This document shows positions 8,840 to 16,939 of a stretch of 64,000 nucleotides of DNA, piece after piece. The position numbers and the translations under genes were made by a program. Each line of letters begins with the position of its first letter. Position 1 is the stretch's first letter. The notes beneath the pieces were generated by a model. It had not been told where the DNA came from and did no database searches. It was given only the letters and a program-made list of their open reading frames with translations. This stretch comes from Micropruina sonneratiae (GTDB taxonomy: Bacteria > Actinomycetota > Actinomycetes > Propionibacteriales > Propionibacteriaceae): positions 1 to 64,000 of the forward strand of contig NZ_JAPDHX010000004.1 in the NCBI RefSeq assembly GCF_025972045.1, written 5' to 3'.

Positions 8840-9427
8840 CTAGCCGTCGAACCTTCCCTTGGTGACACCCTCGGAATCGGACGGCCGGTCGTGCGAGGCG
8901 TACTTGCGCACCAGGCTCATGTGCCCGCCCAGCACTCCGCCGGCACTCAACGCCGCCGCAGCCACCCCGGTCAACGCCGCGGCCGCCGGCGACCAGCCCC
9001 GCCGCCGGGTCAGGTACGACAGCGCCGAGGCCACCGCCGCGGTGGCGTTGAGGCCCGCGTGGGCGATGCCGACCCGTTGGGTGCGTTCGTCGGCGTGCAC
9101 CCACTCCGCCCAGCCGCTGAGGGCCGCCGGCGCCAACGTGACCCAGGCCAGCCCCATCAGCAGCCGCGACTGTGCCTGTGCCTTGCGGCCCTGCACCACG
9201 TCGAGCACCGCCGCCGACAGCACCGCACCGATCGGCACCTGCACCAGCACCGGGTGCAGTGCGTGACCCAGCGGACGTCCCCTCAGCGCATCGCTCACGG
9301 GGCCCTCGCCCAGCAGCGAACCCATCGGTTTCGCCATCTCTTCGGCCGCCCGGCCCAGGGATTCGCTCTGCTCGAGCCGCTCCATGAAGGCGGTGGTCGA
9401 CGTTGTCGCTGCGTGCGCTGCGGGCAT
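8840..9427 (-). CDS. DUF2231 family membrane protein
   Basis: 195 residues. A roughly 60-residue soluble N-terminus is followed by GRPLGHALHPVLVQVPIGA, the conserved entry of DUF2231, and three to four hydrophobic segments (about 72-95, 100-120, 130-150 and 157-180). It is predicted to lie in the cytoplasmic membrane; function unknown. The start at 9427 is supported by an AGGAGG-type ribosome site on the minus strand at about 9432-9437. Confidence 0.85.
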   Translation of the reverse strand: MPAAHAATTSTTAFMERLEQSESLGRAAEEMAKPMGSLLGEGPVSDALRGRPLGHALHPVLVQVPIGAVLSAAVLDVVQGRKAQAQSRLLMGLAWVTLAPAALSGWAEWVHADERTQRVGIAHAGLNATAAVASALSYLTRRRGWSPAAAALTGVAAAALSAGGVLGGHMSLVRKYASHDRPSDSEGVTKGRFDG

Positions 9428-9605
9428 GGGTCCTCCTGAAGTCCGACTGGCCTCACGCTACGCCGCGCAGCACCGTTTGCAGCCATCCCTTGGGCTGTTC
9501 CGTCCGTTGGGGTGTTATCGCGCGTCGGCAGCGTTTTTCACCCCCTGGCAGGGGTTCATGCGGTGGCGATGGTGGCAGTATCAGGGTGAGCGTGCGAGGG
9601 GTGCG

Positions 9606-9961
9606 ATGACGAACAGACTTGTCGCCGGTGCGGTTCTGCTGCTGTCGGCTGCGCGAGCAGGCCGGCGTCCGACGCTCCCGCGGTCGCCGTCGCCCATACC
9701 CGCGCGTCGGTGGCGAGTCGAACCCTCGCCGTTCGGCTCGAGCTCGACCTGCGCAGCACCGCCGCCTACACGCAGGTGATGCTGCAGACCAGCCGCGACG
9801 CGATCGCCGACGCCCAGCGTGAACTCGCCGTCGCCCCCGAAGCCGACCACGAGCGCTGGGCCGTGGCCACGCCGATCGTCAGCCGCGCGGCGTCCGAGGT
9901 CAGCGTTCTGGCGCGCACCGGAGCGAGCCGACTGACCGTAGACGATCTGACCCGGCTGAGC
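9606..9961 (+). pseudogene. Frameshifted lipoprotein-like gene fragment
   Basis: An ATG at 9606 begins MTNRLVAGAVLLLSA, a good lipoprotein signal peptide, but the next base positions put the lipobox cysteine in another frame: reading one frame over gives CASRPASDAPAVAVAHTR and then TLAVRLELDLRSTAAYTQVM. The two pieces join naturally around 9647-9652 if one base is missing. The second frame runs on to 10099, but after about 9961 it only reads the antisense strand of another fossil, so the true C-terminus is lost. Function unknown. Confidence 0.55.
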
Positions 9962-10223
9962 GACTGCGACGACGACGTGGTGATCTGCTGCGCCTCCGTG
10001 GACGCCAAACTGCTGACGTCCAGCTGCCCCAACCGGGACTTCACCAACGTGCGACGAAGGGTCTTTCCGTCGCACAGGGTGGACGTCGCCACCAGTTGAG
10101 GTAACGGGCTCACCTGAGTGAGGGACGACACCGTGGGTGCGGTGACCTACGCCGCAGGCGGCGCGGCCAAACCGGCGGTGCCCGCCGCAGCAGCGGCAGT
10201 CGCAAGCAATGTGGGCAGTGACA
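9962..10223 (-). pseudogene. Secreted-protein fossil, paralogue of the one at 39.7-40.4 kb
   Basis: On the minus strand an ATG at about 10223 gives the signal-peptide-like MSLPTLLATAAAAAGTAGLA, then an in-frame TAG at 10147-10149, after which the same frame continues with VSSLTQVSPLPQLVATS, LCDGKT and STEAQQITTSSSQ. The same blocks (VSSL-Q, CDGKT-HRTLV, STEAQQITTSSSQ) occur in a second broken locus at 39691-40412. Similarity stops at about 9962, where an unrelated lipoprotein fragment abuts. A gene with a premature stop and a lost 3' end fits best. Confidence 0.6.
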
Positions 10224-10441
10224 TGGCAACTCCTTCATCAGACGTGGTCGGCGGCGCCACCTGCGGTGCACAGCGTCTGCGCCCGACTGTCAGAGAGCCG
10301 CCGTGGGTCTGTGATGCACCCCAAACAGGCTGCGACCCTCCTTCGCCGGCAGGTTCCACCGGCGTGCCGAGATTCGCCCCGCATCGAGCGGTCGGTGTGG
10401 ACAAGCCCGGTGGTGGTTCGCCGCACCCCGGACGCCTTCCG

Positions 10442-12256
10442 TCAGGCGGCATCCTGCGAGTACACAAGTGCGCTGTAAGGGGCGATGGTGAAAGCGGCCG
10501 ACGAGCTTTGCTGATCCCACGGTTCGTGCTCGGCGTGCAGGTCGCCGGCGTGAACGCAGCCGAAGTCGTGGCCGAACATCGGGGCGTCGGTGTTGCAGCG
10601 CAAGCGCCAGACACCCGGCCGCGGTAGGCCGACTCGGTAATCGCCGACCACGTGGGCGCTCAGGTTGACGGCCACGACCACGTCGTCGCCGGCACCGCCG
10701 CGCCACCAGCGGTGATACACCAGCAGCTTGCGCTCGCTGTCGACGCGCAGCAGCGCAGTGTGGGCTCCCCTGAGTCCGGCGGTGGTGCCGTTCAGGTTGC
10801 GTCGCAGCCCGATCAGCTGGCTGGCCAGGTGCAGGAACCCCGAATGCCGCTGGGCCTTGTCCCACCGCAGCGGCCTGCGGTCGTCGAACCACCCGTCCTC
10901 ACAGAACTCCTGACCCTGAAACAGTAGGGGCATGCCCGCCGAGGTGAGCGTGAGGGCCAGGCCGAGGGCGGCTCGCTTGCGCGACGGCCACGAGTCGGCG
11001 GCGCCCGGGTTGATCGTCTCCGGTACCCGTGATCGTCCGTTGGCGACCTCGTCGTGCGACTCGGTGAAAACGACCCGTTCGTGGGCGGCGCGCAGGTAGT
11101 GCCCCGTGACCGCCCGGGCGACCGCAGCCACGTCGCGGTCGGCGTCCCACGGGGTTTCCAGCGCGCGCCGGACCGGATGGACGAAGTCGGCGTCCCACTG
11201 GGAGTGAAAACCCAGCCCGCCGTGCTCGACCGGCGCGGTGACCAGCGGGTCACGCTGCATGTCTTCGGCGATCAGCAGCTTCCACGGCTGCCGCGAGCGT
11301 AGGTCGGTGGTCACCCCGGCCAGGTAGCGGTGCCCGCCGGCGATGCGGTCCTGCGCACGGTGGGTACTGCCCCACCGCGACCGCACGTAGTTGGTGCCGT
11401 CGAAGCGCAGGCCGTCCACGCGGAAATCCTCCAGCCACATCCCCGCCGAGTCGCGCAGAAAGTTGCGCACCTCGCGACGGTCGTAGTTGGGCCGGGTGGC
11501 GCCCCAGGGCGTGAGGGCGCGGCGGTCGTTGTAGAAGTACTGGCCTCCGTAACCCCGGCGGTACGACCCGTCGAAGCGCCAGAGGTCAAGGTCGGTCGGG
11601 CCAAGGTGGTTGTGCACCACGTCCAGAATCACCGCGATGCCCCGCTCGTGTGCGGCGCGGACGAACCGGGCGAACGCGTGCGGGCCGCCGTAACTGGGTT
11701 CGATGGCGAACAGGTGGGACGGGTTGTAGCCCCAACTGCGCGGCCCGGCGAACCCGAAGGGCGGCATCACTTCGACCGCGTTGACGCCGAGCCGCCGCAG
11801 GTGATCGAGCCGGCCGATCGCCGAGTCGAAGGTGCCCGGACGGTCGTCCGCTGCGGCGAAGGTGCCCACATGCAGCTCGTAGAGCACCAGGTCGTCCCAG
11901 CCCGGCATCTCGAACGGCTGATCGCCCCAGTCGATCGCGCGCGGGTCGAACACCACCGCGTCGCCGCGGCTGTGGGTCACCTGCCGGGCGAACGGGTCGA
12001 TGCGCCACCGGTACGGCCCACCCCGACGCAGCAGGAACTTGTAGTGCGAGCCGGCGTGGGCCTGCTCGACGAAGACCGACCAGGTGCCGGACCGTGCGTG
12101 GTCGGGGGCCATCGGCACCCGGCCCTTGGCGTGCCACCCGGAGAAGTCGCCGGTCACGTGCGCCGTGCGGGCGTTCGGCGCCCAGACCCGAAACGTCACC
12201 CCGCCGTGGTGGGGCACGGCGCCCATGCCGGCGTGCGGTGACGGGGCGATCGGCAC
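10442..12256 (-). CDS. GH13 alpha-amylase family protein (glycogen branching enzyme / trehalohydrolase-like)
   Basis: About 604 residues. An N-terminal CBM48-type beta domain (TFRVWAPNARTAHVTGDFSGW) precedes a GH13 barrel: ILDVVHNHLG (region I), DGLRFDGTN with the nucleophile Asp near residue 283 (region II), LLIAEDMQRD with the acid/base Glu (region III) and FTESHDEV (region IV). It ends in a beta-rich C domain. This arrangement matches 1,4-alpha-glucan branching enzymes and their short actinobacterial relatives; a trehalohydrolase is the main alternative. The start is uncertain: the GTG at 12256 is used because homologues begin about ten residues before PHAGMGA; an ATG at 12226 is possible. 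Confidence 0.85.
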   Translation of the reverse strand: MPIAPSPHAGMGAVPHHGGVTFRVWAPNARTAHVTGDFSGWHAKGRVPMAPDHARSGTWSVFVEQAHAGSHYKFLLRRGGPYRWRIDPFARQVTHSRGDAVVFDPRAIDWGDQPFEMPGWDDLVLYELHVGTFAAADDRPGTFDSAIGRLDHLRRLGVNAVEVMPPFGFAGPRSWGYNPSHLFAIEPSYGGPHAFARFVRAAHERGIAVILDVVHNHLGPTDLDLWRFDGSYRRGYGGQYFYNDRRALTPWGATRPNYDRREVRNFLRDSAGMWLEDFRVDGLRFDGTNYVRSRWGSTHRAQDRIAGGHRYLAGVTTDLRSRQPWKLLIAEDMQRDPLVTAPVEHGGLGFHSQWDADFVHPVRRALETPWDADRDVAAVARAVTGHYLRAAHERVVFTESHDEVANGRSRVPETINPGAADSWPSRKRAALGLALTLTSAGMPLLFQGQEFCEDGWFDDRRPLRWDKAQRHSGFLHLASQLIGLRRNLNGTTAGLRGAHTALLRVDSERKLLVYHRWWRGGAGDDVVVAVNLSAHVVGDYRVGLPRPGVWRLRCNTDAPMFGHDFGCVHAGDLHAEHEPWDQQSSSAAFTIAPYSALVYSQDAA

Positions 12257-12396
12257 GGTCACCACTGTACGCACGCATGCTGGGTTTGGTGTGAGCGACC
12301 TCATGGCGACGTGCCACCAGCGCGACGATGGTGATGGCAGGAAACTCACCACCCTGATCGTTGACTTCGGCCCCGGTCGATCACCGTGACCGGTTC

Positions 12397-13938
12397 TTAC
12401 GCGGCGGCCGGCAGCACCGCGTGCACCCGCCAGAGGTTGCCTCGCCCTGCACCTGTCGGCCCGATCTCGGCATAGCCACCCAACTCTTCGGCACGCACCC
12501 CGATCGAGGTGCGTCCCATTCCTGCGGTGAGGTTCGTGTCGCCGGCCGGCAGCGGGTTGGTCACCGTCACGGCGACGGCCTGCCGGCCGACGTCGACCGC
12601 CACCCGGGCGGTTTCTCCCGGCGCATGGCGGTCGGCGTTGGTCAATGCCTCGCTGACGATCCGGTACAGCGCCAGCTCGACCGCCGGAGGCAGGTCCACG
12701 GTCGCGTCGGGGCACACCAGGTCCGCCCCGGAGCGTGCGGCCCTGGTGGCGATGGCCCCCCACAGGCCGCGCTGCTCCAGCTCCAGCGGCCACAGCCGAT
12801 AGACGACCCGACGCAGCTCGGTCACCGCGACCCGCAGGTCGCTGCGGGCGGCGTCCAGCGAGTCCCTGGCGGCTTCAACGTCGGTGGCCAACAGGTTACG
12901 GGCCGCGTCCGCACGCATCACGGCGCCGGTGAGCAGCGGACCCAGACCGTCGTGCAGGTCACGGTGCAGGGTGAGCTGCTCCCGTTCCCGTACGTCTGCG
13001 AGCGCGGCCCGGGCGGTGCGAACCTCGGTGAGCAGTGCGCTCTCGCGCGCCAGCAGGCTGAGCGGCAATGCCACCAACTGCAGGGCGGTCCGATCGTCGC
13101 GGCGCAACTGTCGCTCACCGACCCGCAACGTGATCCGGAACGACAGGTCGTCGGGCGCAGCTGAGCCTTCGGCCGACGCGGGCTGGGTGCGCAGCGGAAG
13201 CGTCACGATGACGGAGCCGGAAGGCGCCGGCGAGACGCCCACCGCGAGGACCCGATCGCCGGCGACCAGCTCCATCCTCGGCAGTCGCAACTCGCGAGCA
13301 GCGTCGGTGAGGGCCGAGGCCACCACCTCGGTCTCGGCGCCGCGCCGATCGCCGACCAGCCAGGCCGTCGCGGCAGGGTCCAGGCGGCCCCCGTACAGAG
13401 CCCGGCCGACGGTGCGTCGCAGCAGCGTCAGCAGCGGTGCGTACAGCAGCACCACGGCCACCGCGGTCACGACGTGCACGAGCCGTTCGGCCTGCGGTGG
13501 CACGACCGTCAACAGCGCCGACACCACCGACGCGTAGAGGGCGATCACCACGATCACGGCCAGGGCGTGCAGCGCCAGCGAAGACGACGTCACCAGCACC
13601 ATCGCGACGACCGCGATCGTGACCAACGTGCCGACGGCGGCCGCGATCACACCACCGGCCGGTACCACCTCCGGCGGGGCGAAGAAGACCGGAAAGGACG
13701 TGACGATGCCCGCCAGCAAGGCACCCCCGATCGCCAGACCGGCCCATTCCGACCCGCGCCACGCCGGCACGACGAGAACCACGACCACGACGGCGACCAG
13801 CACGGTCAGCACCGCCGCGGCCACCGCGGTCACCCCGAGCTGACCGGTTGCCGGGTCGGGGCCGATGTCGAGCGCGGGCACCAACGCCACCAGTGAGATC
13901 AGCACCGCCAGCACCAGGCCGATGCGCCGGATGATCAT
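12397..13938 (-). CDS. NarL-type sensor histidine kinase
   Basis: 513 residues. The N-terminal 180 residues hold about five to six membrane-spanning helices. The HisKA_3 dimerisation helix carries LHRDLHDGLGPLLTGA with the phospho-accepting histidine near residue 328. A compact ATPase domain follows, with YRIVSEALTNADRHA (N box) and GMGRTSIGVRAEELGG (G box). It signals from the membrane to the LuxR-type regulator encoded immediately upstream: its ATG at 13938 overlaps that gene's stop codon in an ATGA. The ligand is unknown; there is no large extracellular sensor domain. Confidence 0.92.
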   Translation of the reverse strand: MIIRRIGLVLAVLISLVALVPALDIGPDPATGQLGVTAVAAAVLTVLVAVVVVVLVVPAWRGSEWAGLAIGGALLAGIVTSFPVFFAPPEVVPAGGVIAAAVGTLVTIAVVAMVLVTSSSLALHALAVIVVIALYASVVSALLTVVPPQAERLVHVVTAVAVVLLYAPLLTLLRRTVGRALYGGRLDPAATAWLVGDRRGAETEVVASALTDAARELRLPRMELVAGDRVLAVGVSPAPSGSVIVTLPLRTQPASAEGSAAPDDLSFRITLRVGERQLRRDDRTALQLVALPLSLLARESALLTEVRTARAALADVREREQLTLHRDLHDGLGPLLTGAVMRADAARNLLATDVEAARDSLDAARSDLRVAVTELRRVVYRLWPLELEQRGLWGAIATRAARSGADLVCPDATVDLPPAVELALYRIVSEALTNADRHAPGETARVAVDVGRQAVAVTVTNPLPAGDTNLTAGMGRTSIGVRAEELGGYAEIGPTGAGRGNLWRVHAVLPAAA

Positions 13939-14576
13939 CGCCCGTACCCCGCCTCGCGAGCCCGCACGATCGCCTCGGCGCGGGTGGCGACGCCGAGCTT
14001 GAGAAAGATCGACGACACGTGGTTGCCCACCGTCTTCGCAGCGATCCCCAGGCCTTGCGCGATCGCAGGGTTGGACGCCCCCTGCGCAATCAGGGTCAGC
14101 ACGTCGTGCTCTCGCACGGTCAACTCAGGCAATGACTCGCCGGCCGGACGGCGGGTGACCCGTCCCAGCACGTGTTCGGCGATCCGCGGGGCCAGCACCG
14201 CCGACCCGCCGGCCACCGTGCGCAGAGCACGCTCGATCTCTTCGGGCTCCGCGCCCTTGAGCAGGTAGCCGCGCGCGCCGGCGGCGAGGGCGTCGGCGAC
14301 CAGTTCGTCCTCGTCGAACATCGTGAGAACCAGCACTGCGGTGCCGGGCAGGTCCCGCCCGATTCGCCGTGCGGCCTCCACGCCGTCCACGTTCGGCATC
14401 CGCAGGTCGAGCACCACCACGTCGGGACGCGACAGCAGTGCCTCGCGAACCGCCTCGGCGCCGTCCGACGCCTCGCCGACGACCTCGACGTCGGCGAGCG
14501 TGCTCAACAGCGCGACCAGACCGCCACGCACGATCGGGTGATCGTCGGCGACGAGCACGCGAATGGGAGTTGGCAT
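13935..14576 (-). CDS. NarL/LuxR-family response regulator
   Basis: 213 residues: a receiver domain with acidic pair D11-D12 (VLVADDHP), phospho-acceptor Asp in VVVLDLRMPNVDG near residue 58 and the conserved Lys in GYLLKGA, then a LuxR helix-turn-helix at about 150-210 (LTVREHDVLTLIAQGASNPAIA). It is the partner of the overlapping downstream histidine kinase. The start at 14576 (ATG, MPTPIRV) matches the family; the open frame extends 72 codons upstream through a dispersed repeat and is not coding there. Targets cannot be inferred. Confidence 0.93.
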   Translation of the reverse strand: MPTPIRVLVADDHPIVRGGLVALLSTLADVEVVGEASDGAEAVREALLSRPDVVVLDLRMPNVDGVEAARRIGRDLPGTAVLVLTMFDEDELVADALAAGARGYLLKGAEPEEIERALRTVAGGSAVLAPRIAEHVLGRVTRRPAGESLPELTVREHDVLTLIAQGASNPAIAQGLGIAAKTVGNHVSSIFLKLGVATRAEAIVRAREAGYGR

Positions 14577-14666
14577 GGCGGCATTCTCTCCCGCCGGACG
14601 GCCGTCGCTGTAGGGGCCGGCCCCCAGATGAGCCGGGAAGATGTCCGGGCGGTTCCTCTTCGTGCC

Positions 14667-14742
14667 CGTTGGTTGAGCATGTCGAAACCCGTTGCCACAG
14701 GCTCTCGACGGCCCGACACGGGTCTCGACAAGCTCGACCGAC
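14667..14742. repeat. Inverted pair of the dispersed GTCTCGACAAGCTCGACC repeat
   Basis: CGTTGGTTGAGCATGTCGAA at 14667-14686 is an imperfect reverse complement of GGTCTCGACAAGCTCGACCG at 14721-14740, so the pair can form a hairpin in the intergenic space upstream of the response regulator. The same motif family occurs near 7.4 and 16.1 kb. Confidence 0.65.
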
Positions 14743-14894
14743 GGCGTGGGGTGGGCGTCCCGGTTCGGCCGGGCGATCAACCCGACAATCACCCGGCGGA
14801 TCGCGGTTCAGCCCCCTGGGTGTGGGACGCCTGCCGCAGCAGGCTCGTTGTCGGGCCGAACCGCGGTCCGACCGAACCTGTGAAGGAGTCAACC

Positions 14895-15320
14895 ATGGCC
14901 ACCATCAATCCGGCGATGCCCGCCCTCGCCCCGGCTGTTCCACGCCGTCCCGTCTCGCTGCGGATCGGCCTCGCGCTCGCGGCCGCCTTCACCGTGCTCA
15001 ACGCCATCCCGGCTGTCTCGGAGATCGGCCTGGACGGATCCGCGTGGGACATCCTGGTGATCTTCCTCGCCATCTACTGCCCGTTGACGGCGTTGGTGAC
15101 CCTGGCGCTGGTGCCGCTGGCCTGGAACGGCCGGCGCCGACCCGCCCAATGGGTGGCGGGCATCCAGGTCGCTTCCATCCTGACCCTGTGGCCGCCGTTC
15201 GTCCTGGTGTTCGTCGACGGATTGCCGCTGATGGCACCGATCAGCGCGGGCGTCAGCTACCTGCTCGCCCTGGTGGCCGCCTGGCTGATCCTGCGCGGAA
15301 TGCGCGCCTCCGACTCCTGA
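14895..15320 (+). CDS. Small integral membrane protein
   Basis: 141 residues with four predicted membrane helices (about 25-43, 50-72, 86-106, 112-134) and short loops. No family was recognised; it may belong to the uncharacterised actinobacterial four-helix proteins. The ATG at 14895 is well supported by GAAGGAG 7 nt upstream. It is divergent from the response regulator. It may be regulated by the neighbouring two-component system, but nothing in the sequence proves that. Confidence 0.75.
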   Translation: MATINPAMPALAPAVPRRPVSLRIGLALAAAFTVLNAIPAVSEIGLDGSAWDILVIFLAIYCPLTALVTLALVPLAWNGRRRPAQWVAGIQVASILTLWPPFVLVFVDGLPLMAPISAGVSYLLALVAAWLILRGMRASDS

Positions 15321-15432
15321 GGGAAGCCCTGATGGCTCCACAGCCCGGCCAAGTTGGGCTTCGATCACCACTTACGAGAGGTCGGTGATGGACGCGGCTC
15401 GCTATCATCGCCGTCGTCTGAAGGAGCCTGCC

Positions 15433-15765
15433 GTGTCATTGAAGAACCATGCCGCTGCGGCGTCCGCCGGCGCCGTGGCGGCCAATGCGGTGCCGCACCT
15501 GGCACACGCGGTCATGCGGCAGCCCTTCCCCACGCCGTTCGCCGATCCGCCGGGACGCGCGGATTCCTCCCCGAGGCTGAACGCGGTGTTGGCGGGCCTG
15601 AATCTCGCCACTGCTGCCTGGTTGGTGGCCACGCAACGGCGCCGGCTCGGTCGACCGTCGTTCTGGCTGGTCGCGGGCGCGTCAGGGGTTGCGGCCGCAT
15701 TCGGTCTCGAGGTGTACTTCCGAAGCCTCGATCACCACGTGATCCCCCAGCGGTCGTCGCCCTGA
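15433..15765 (+). CDS. Small hypothetical membrane-associated protein
   Basis: 110 residues. A hydrophobic alanine-rich N-terminus (KNHAAAASAGAVAANAVPHL) and a C-terminal membrane helix (LATAAWLVATQ and ASGVAAAFGLEVYF) flank a short polar stretch. The GTG at 15433 is chosen over the ATG at 15385 because AAGGAG lies 6 nt upstream of it. The family was not recognised. It is the last chromosomal-looking gene before the tRNA-derived scars. Confidence 0.6.
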   Translation: MSLKNHAAAASAGAVAANAVPHLAHAVMRQPFPTPFADPPGRADSSPRLNAVLAGLNLATAAWLVATQRRRLGRPSFWLVAGASGVAAAFGLEVYFRSLDHHVIPQRSSP

Positions 15766-15766
15766 C

Positions 15767-15813
15767 CTGGTGGGCCCTCCTGGGATCGATCCCAAGACCC
15801 GCGGAGCTTGATC
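15767..15813 (-). other. Degraded tRNA 3'-end-like sequence
   Basis: This stretch resembles the tRNA-Lys 3' fragment 370 bp away: both begin CTGGTGGGCCC on the plus strand and share CTGGGA, ATCGA and ACCCGCGGA in the same order, with scattered mismatches and one indel. The T-loop is no longer canonical. I read it as a decayed second copy of the same attachment scar, at lower confidence. Confidence 0.4.
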
Positions 15814-16134
15814 GCCGAAAGGTCGGGCACCACCCACCGGCTCATGGGCGCGCCGACGGACAGACCCGCGGCCGCTACTGCACCGCTGGCGCGCTCCTGC
15901 GCGAACGGATGCAGAGGCTCCGCGACCAGCGCGTGGCTTGAAAGGACCCCTACCCGGGGCTCACCTCCGAGATCCCCGCAGAGGCTGCGCAACACGGGAT
16001 CTGGTAGACCGCCTCAAGCAGTGGCCAGGTATGCCTCTGCCCAGAGATTCCGGCGTTCGCTGGAGTGACGGAGCCCTCGGGGGCACCAGTCCGTTCTAAC
16101 CCTGAGAAAGGTCTCGACAAGCTCGACCGACGAC
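15814..16134. other. Non-coding segment between two tRNA-derived scars
   Basis: About 320 bp with no credible gene on either strand. It contains one copy of the dispersed GTCTCGACAAGCTCGACC repeat at 16110-16132, directly against the tRNA-Lys fragment. Confidence 0.5.
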
Positions 16135-16180
16135 TGGTGGGCCCACTGGGAATCGAACCTAGAACCCGCGGATTAAAAGC
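16135..16180 (-). other. 3' half of tRNA-Lys(TTT): probable attachment-site remnant
   Basis: Read on the minus strand, the segment runs from the anticodon loop (CTTTTAA) through the 3' anticodon stem (TCCGC), the variable loop, the T arm with GGTTCGATTCC and the acceptor end GTGGGCCCACCA, including an encoded CCA. The sequence beyond 16180 does not form the 5' half of a tRNA. A tRNA 3' half starting at the anticodon loop is the classical crossover segment left by tyrosine-recombinase integration, so this is likely an att scar of the element that begins here. Confidence 0.7.
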
Positions 16181-16282
16181 ACGCGGAGAACTGGGTTTTG
16201 GCTAGGTAACCTACGGTCGCGTAATCCCCTCGTGCAACAGTCGTGCGACAGAACAGCACCACCGAGGTTGTCGCTGACTGTC

Positions 16283-16302
16283 GACAGATGCGACTATCTG
16301 TC
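16283..16302. promoter_or_regulatory. Palindrome upstream of abiEi (candidate operator)
   Basis: GACAGAT at 16283-16289 and ATCTGTC at 16296-16302 form a perfect 7-bp inverted repeat with a 6-bp spacer, about 30 bp before the abiEi start. AbiEi-type antitoxins are known to repress their own operon by binding inverted repeats, so this is a reasonable operator candidate. Confidence 0.55.
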
Positions 16303-16334
16303 TACACTTGGTTACCATCGCTGAGGAGGTCGGG

Positions 16335-16895
16335 ATGAACACTGTGACGACCAAGAACGCTGCCGCCCATGGCACATCGAAGGCACAACTGGCGCGCGGG
16401 GCAAGGGCGGGTCGCTACGAACGCATCGCACGCGGGATCTACCGCCCCACGGACGCCGAGGCCGCCGACCTGGACTGGATCGAGGCGGCCGCCCGGCGCC
16501 CCGATGCGATCATCTGTCTGGTGTCGGCGCTGGCCCATCACGGCCTGACCGACGAGATCCCCACCACCCTCGACGTCGCGCTCCCCCGCGGATCCCGCAT
16601 CCCCGCGACCGCCGGCGCGATCACCTGGCACCTGTTCGACAAGTCGACCTTCGACGTCGGCCGCGAAGAGATCCCGATCCCCGGCACCGACGGCCTGACG
16701 ATCGGCATGTACAACGCACAACGATGTATCGCTGACGCATATCGCCTTCGTGGCGAACTGGGGTATGAAACGCCGACCGCGGCCCTGCGCGTCTGGCTGG
16801 ATCGCGGCGGCCAGCCGGCGGAGTTGATCTCGGTGGCCACCAAGCTTCCTCGAGCCAAATCGCCCCTCCTGCAAGCGCTCCAAGCACTGACCTGA
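16335..16895 (+). CDS. AbiEi-type antitoxin / transcriptional regulator
   Basis: 186 residues: an N-terminal winged-helix region (SKAQLARGARAGRYERIARG, IYRPTDAEAADLDW) followed by the AbiEi-like body (IICLVSALAHHGLTDEIP, IPGTDGLTIGMYNAQRCIADAYRLR). In type IV AbiE systems this protein represses the operon and counteracts the AbiEii nucleotidyltransferase. The ATG at 16335 is preferred to an upstream in-frame TTG at 16308 because GAGGAGGT sits directly upstream. The partner toxin gene follows after 44 nt but is frameshifted. Confidence 0.85.
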   Translation: MNTVTTKNAAAHGTSKAQLARGARAGRYERIARGIYRPTDAEAADLDWIEAAARRPDAIICLVSALAHHGLTDEIPTTLDVALPRGSRIPATAGAITWHLFDKSTFDVGREEIPIPGTDGLTIGMYNAQRCIADAYRLRGELGYETPTAALRVWLDRGGQPAELISVATKLPRAKSPLLQALQALT

Positions 16896-16939
16896 ACGAT
16901 CGAGTCCCGTGATGCCCGAGACGCACGAAGGGAACCCCC

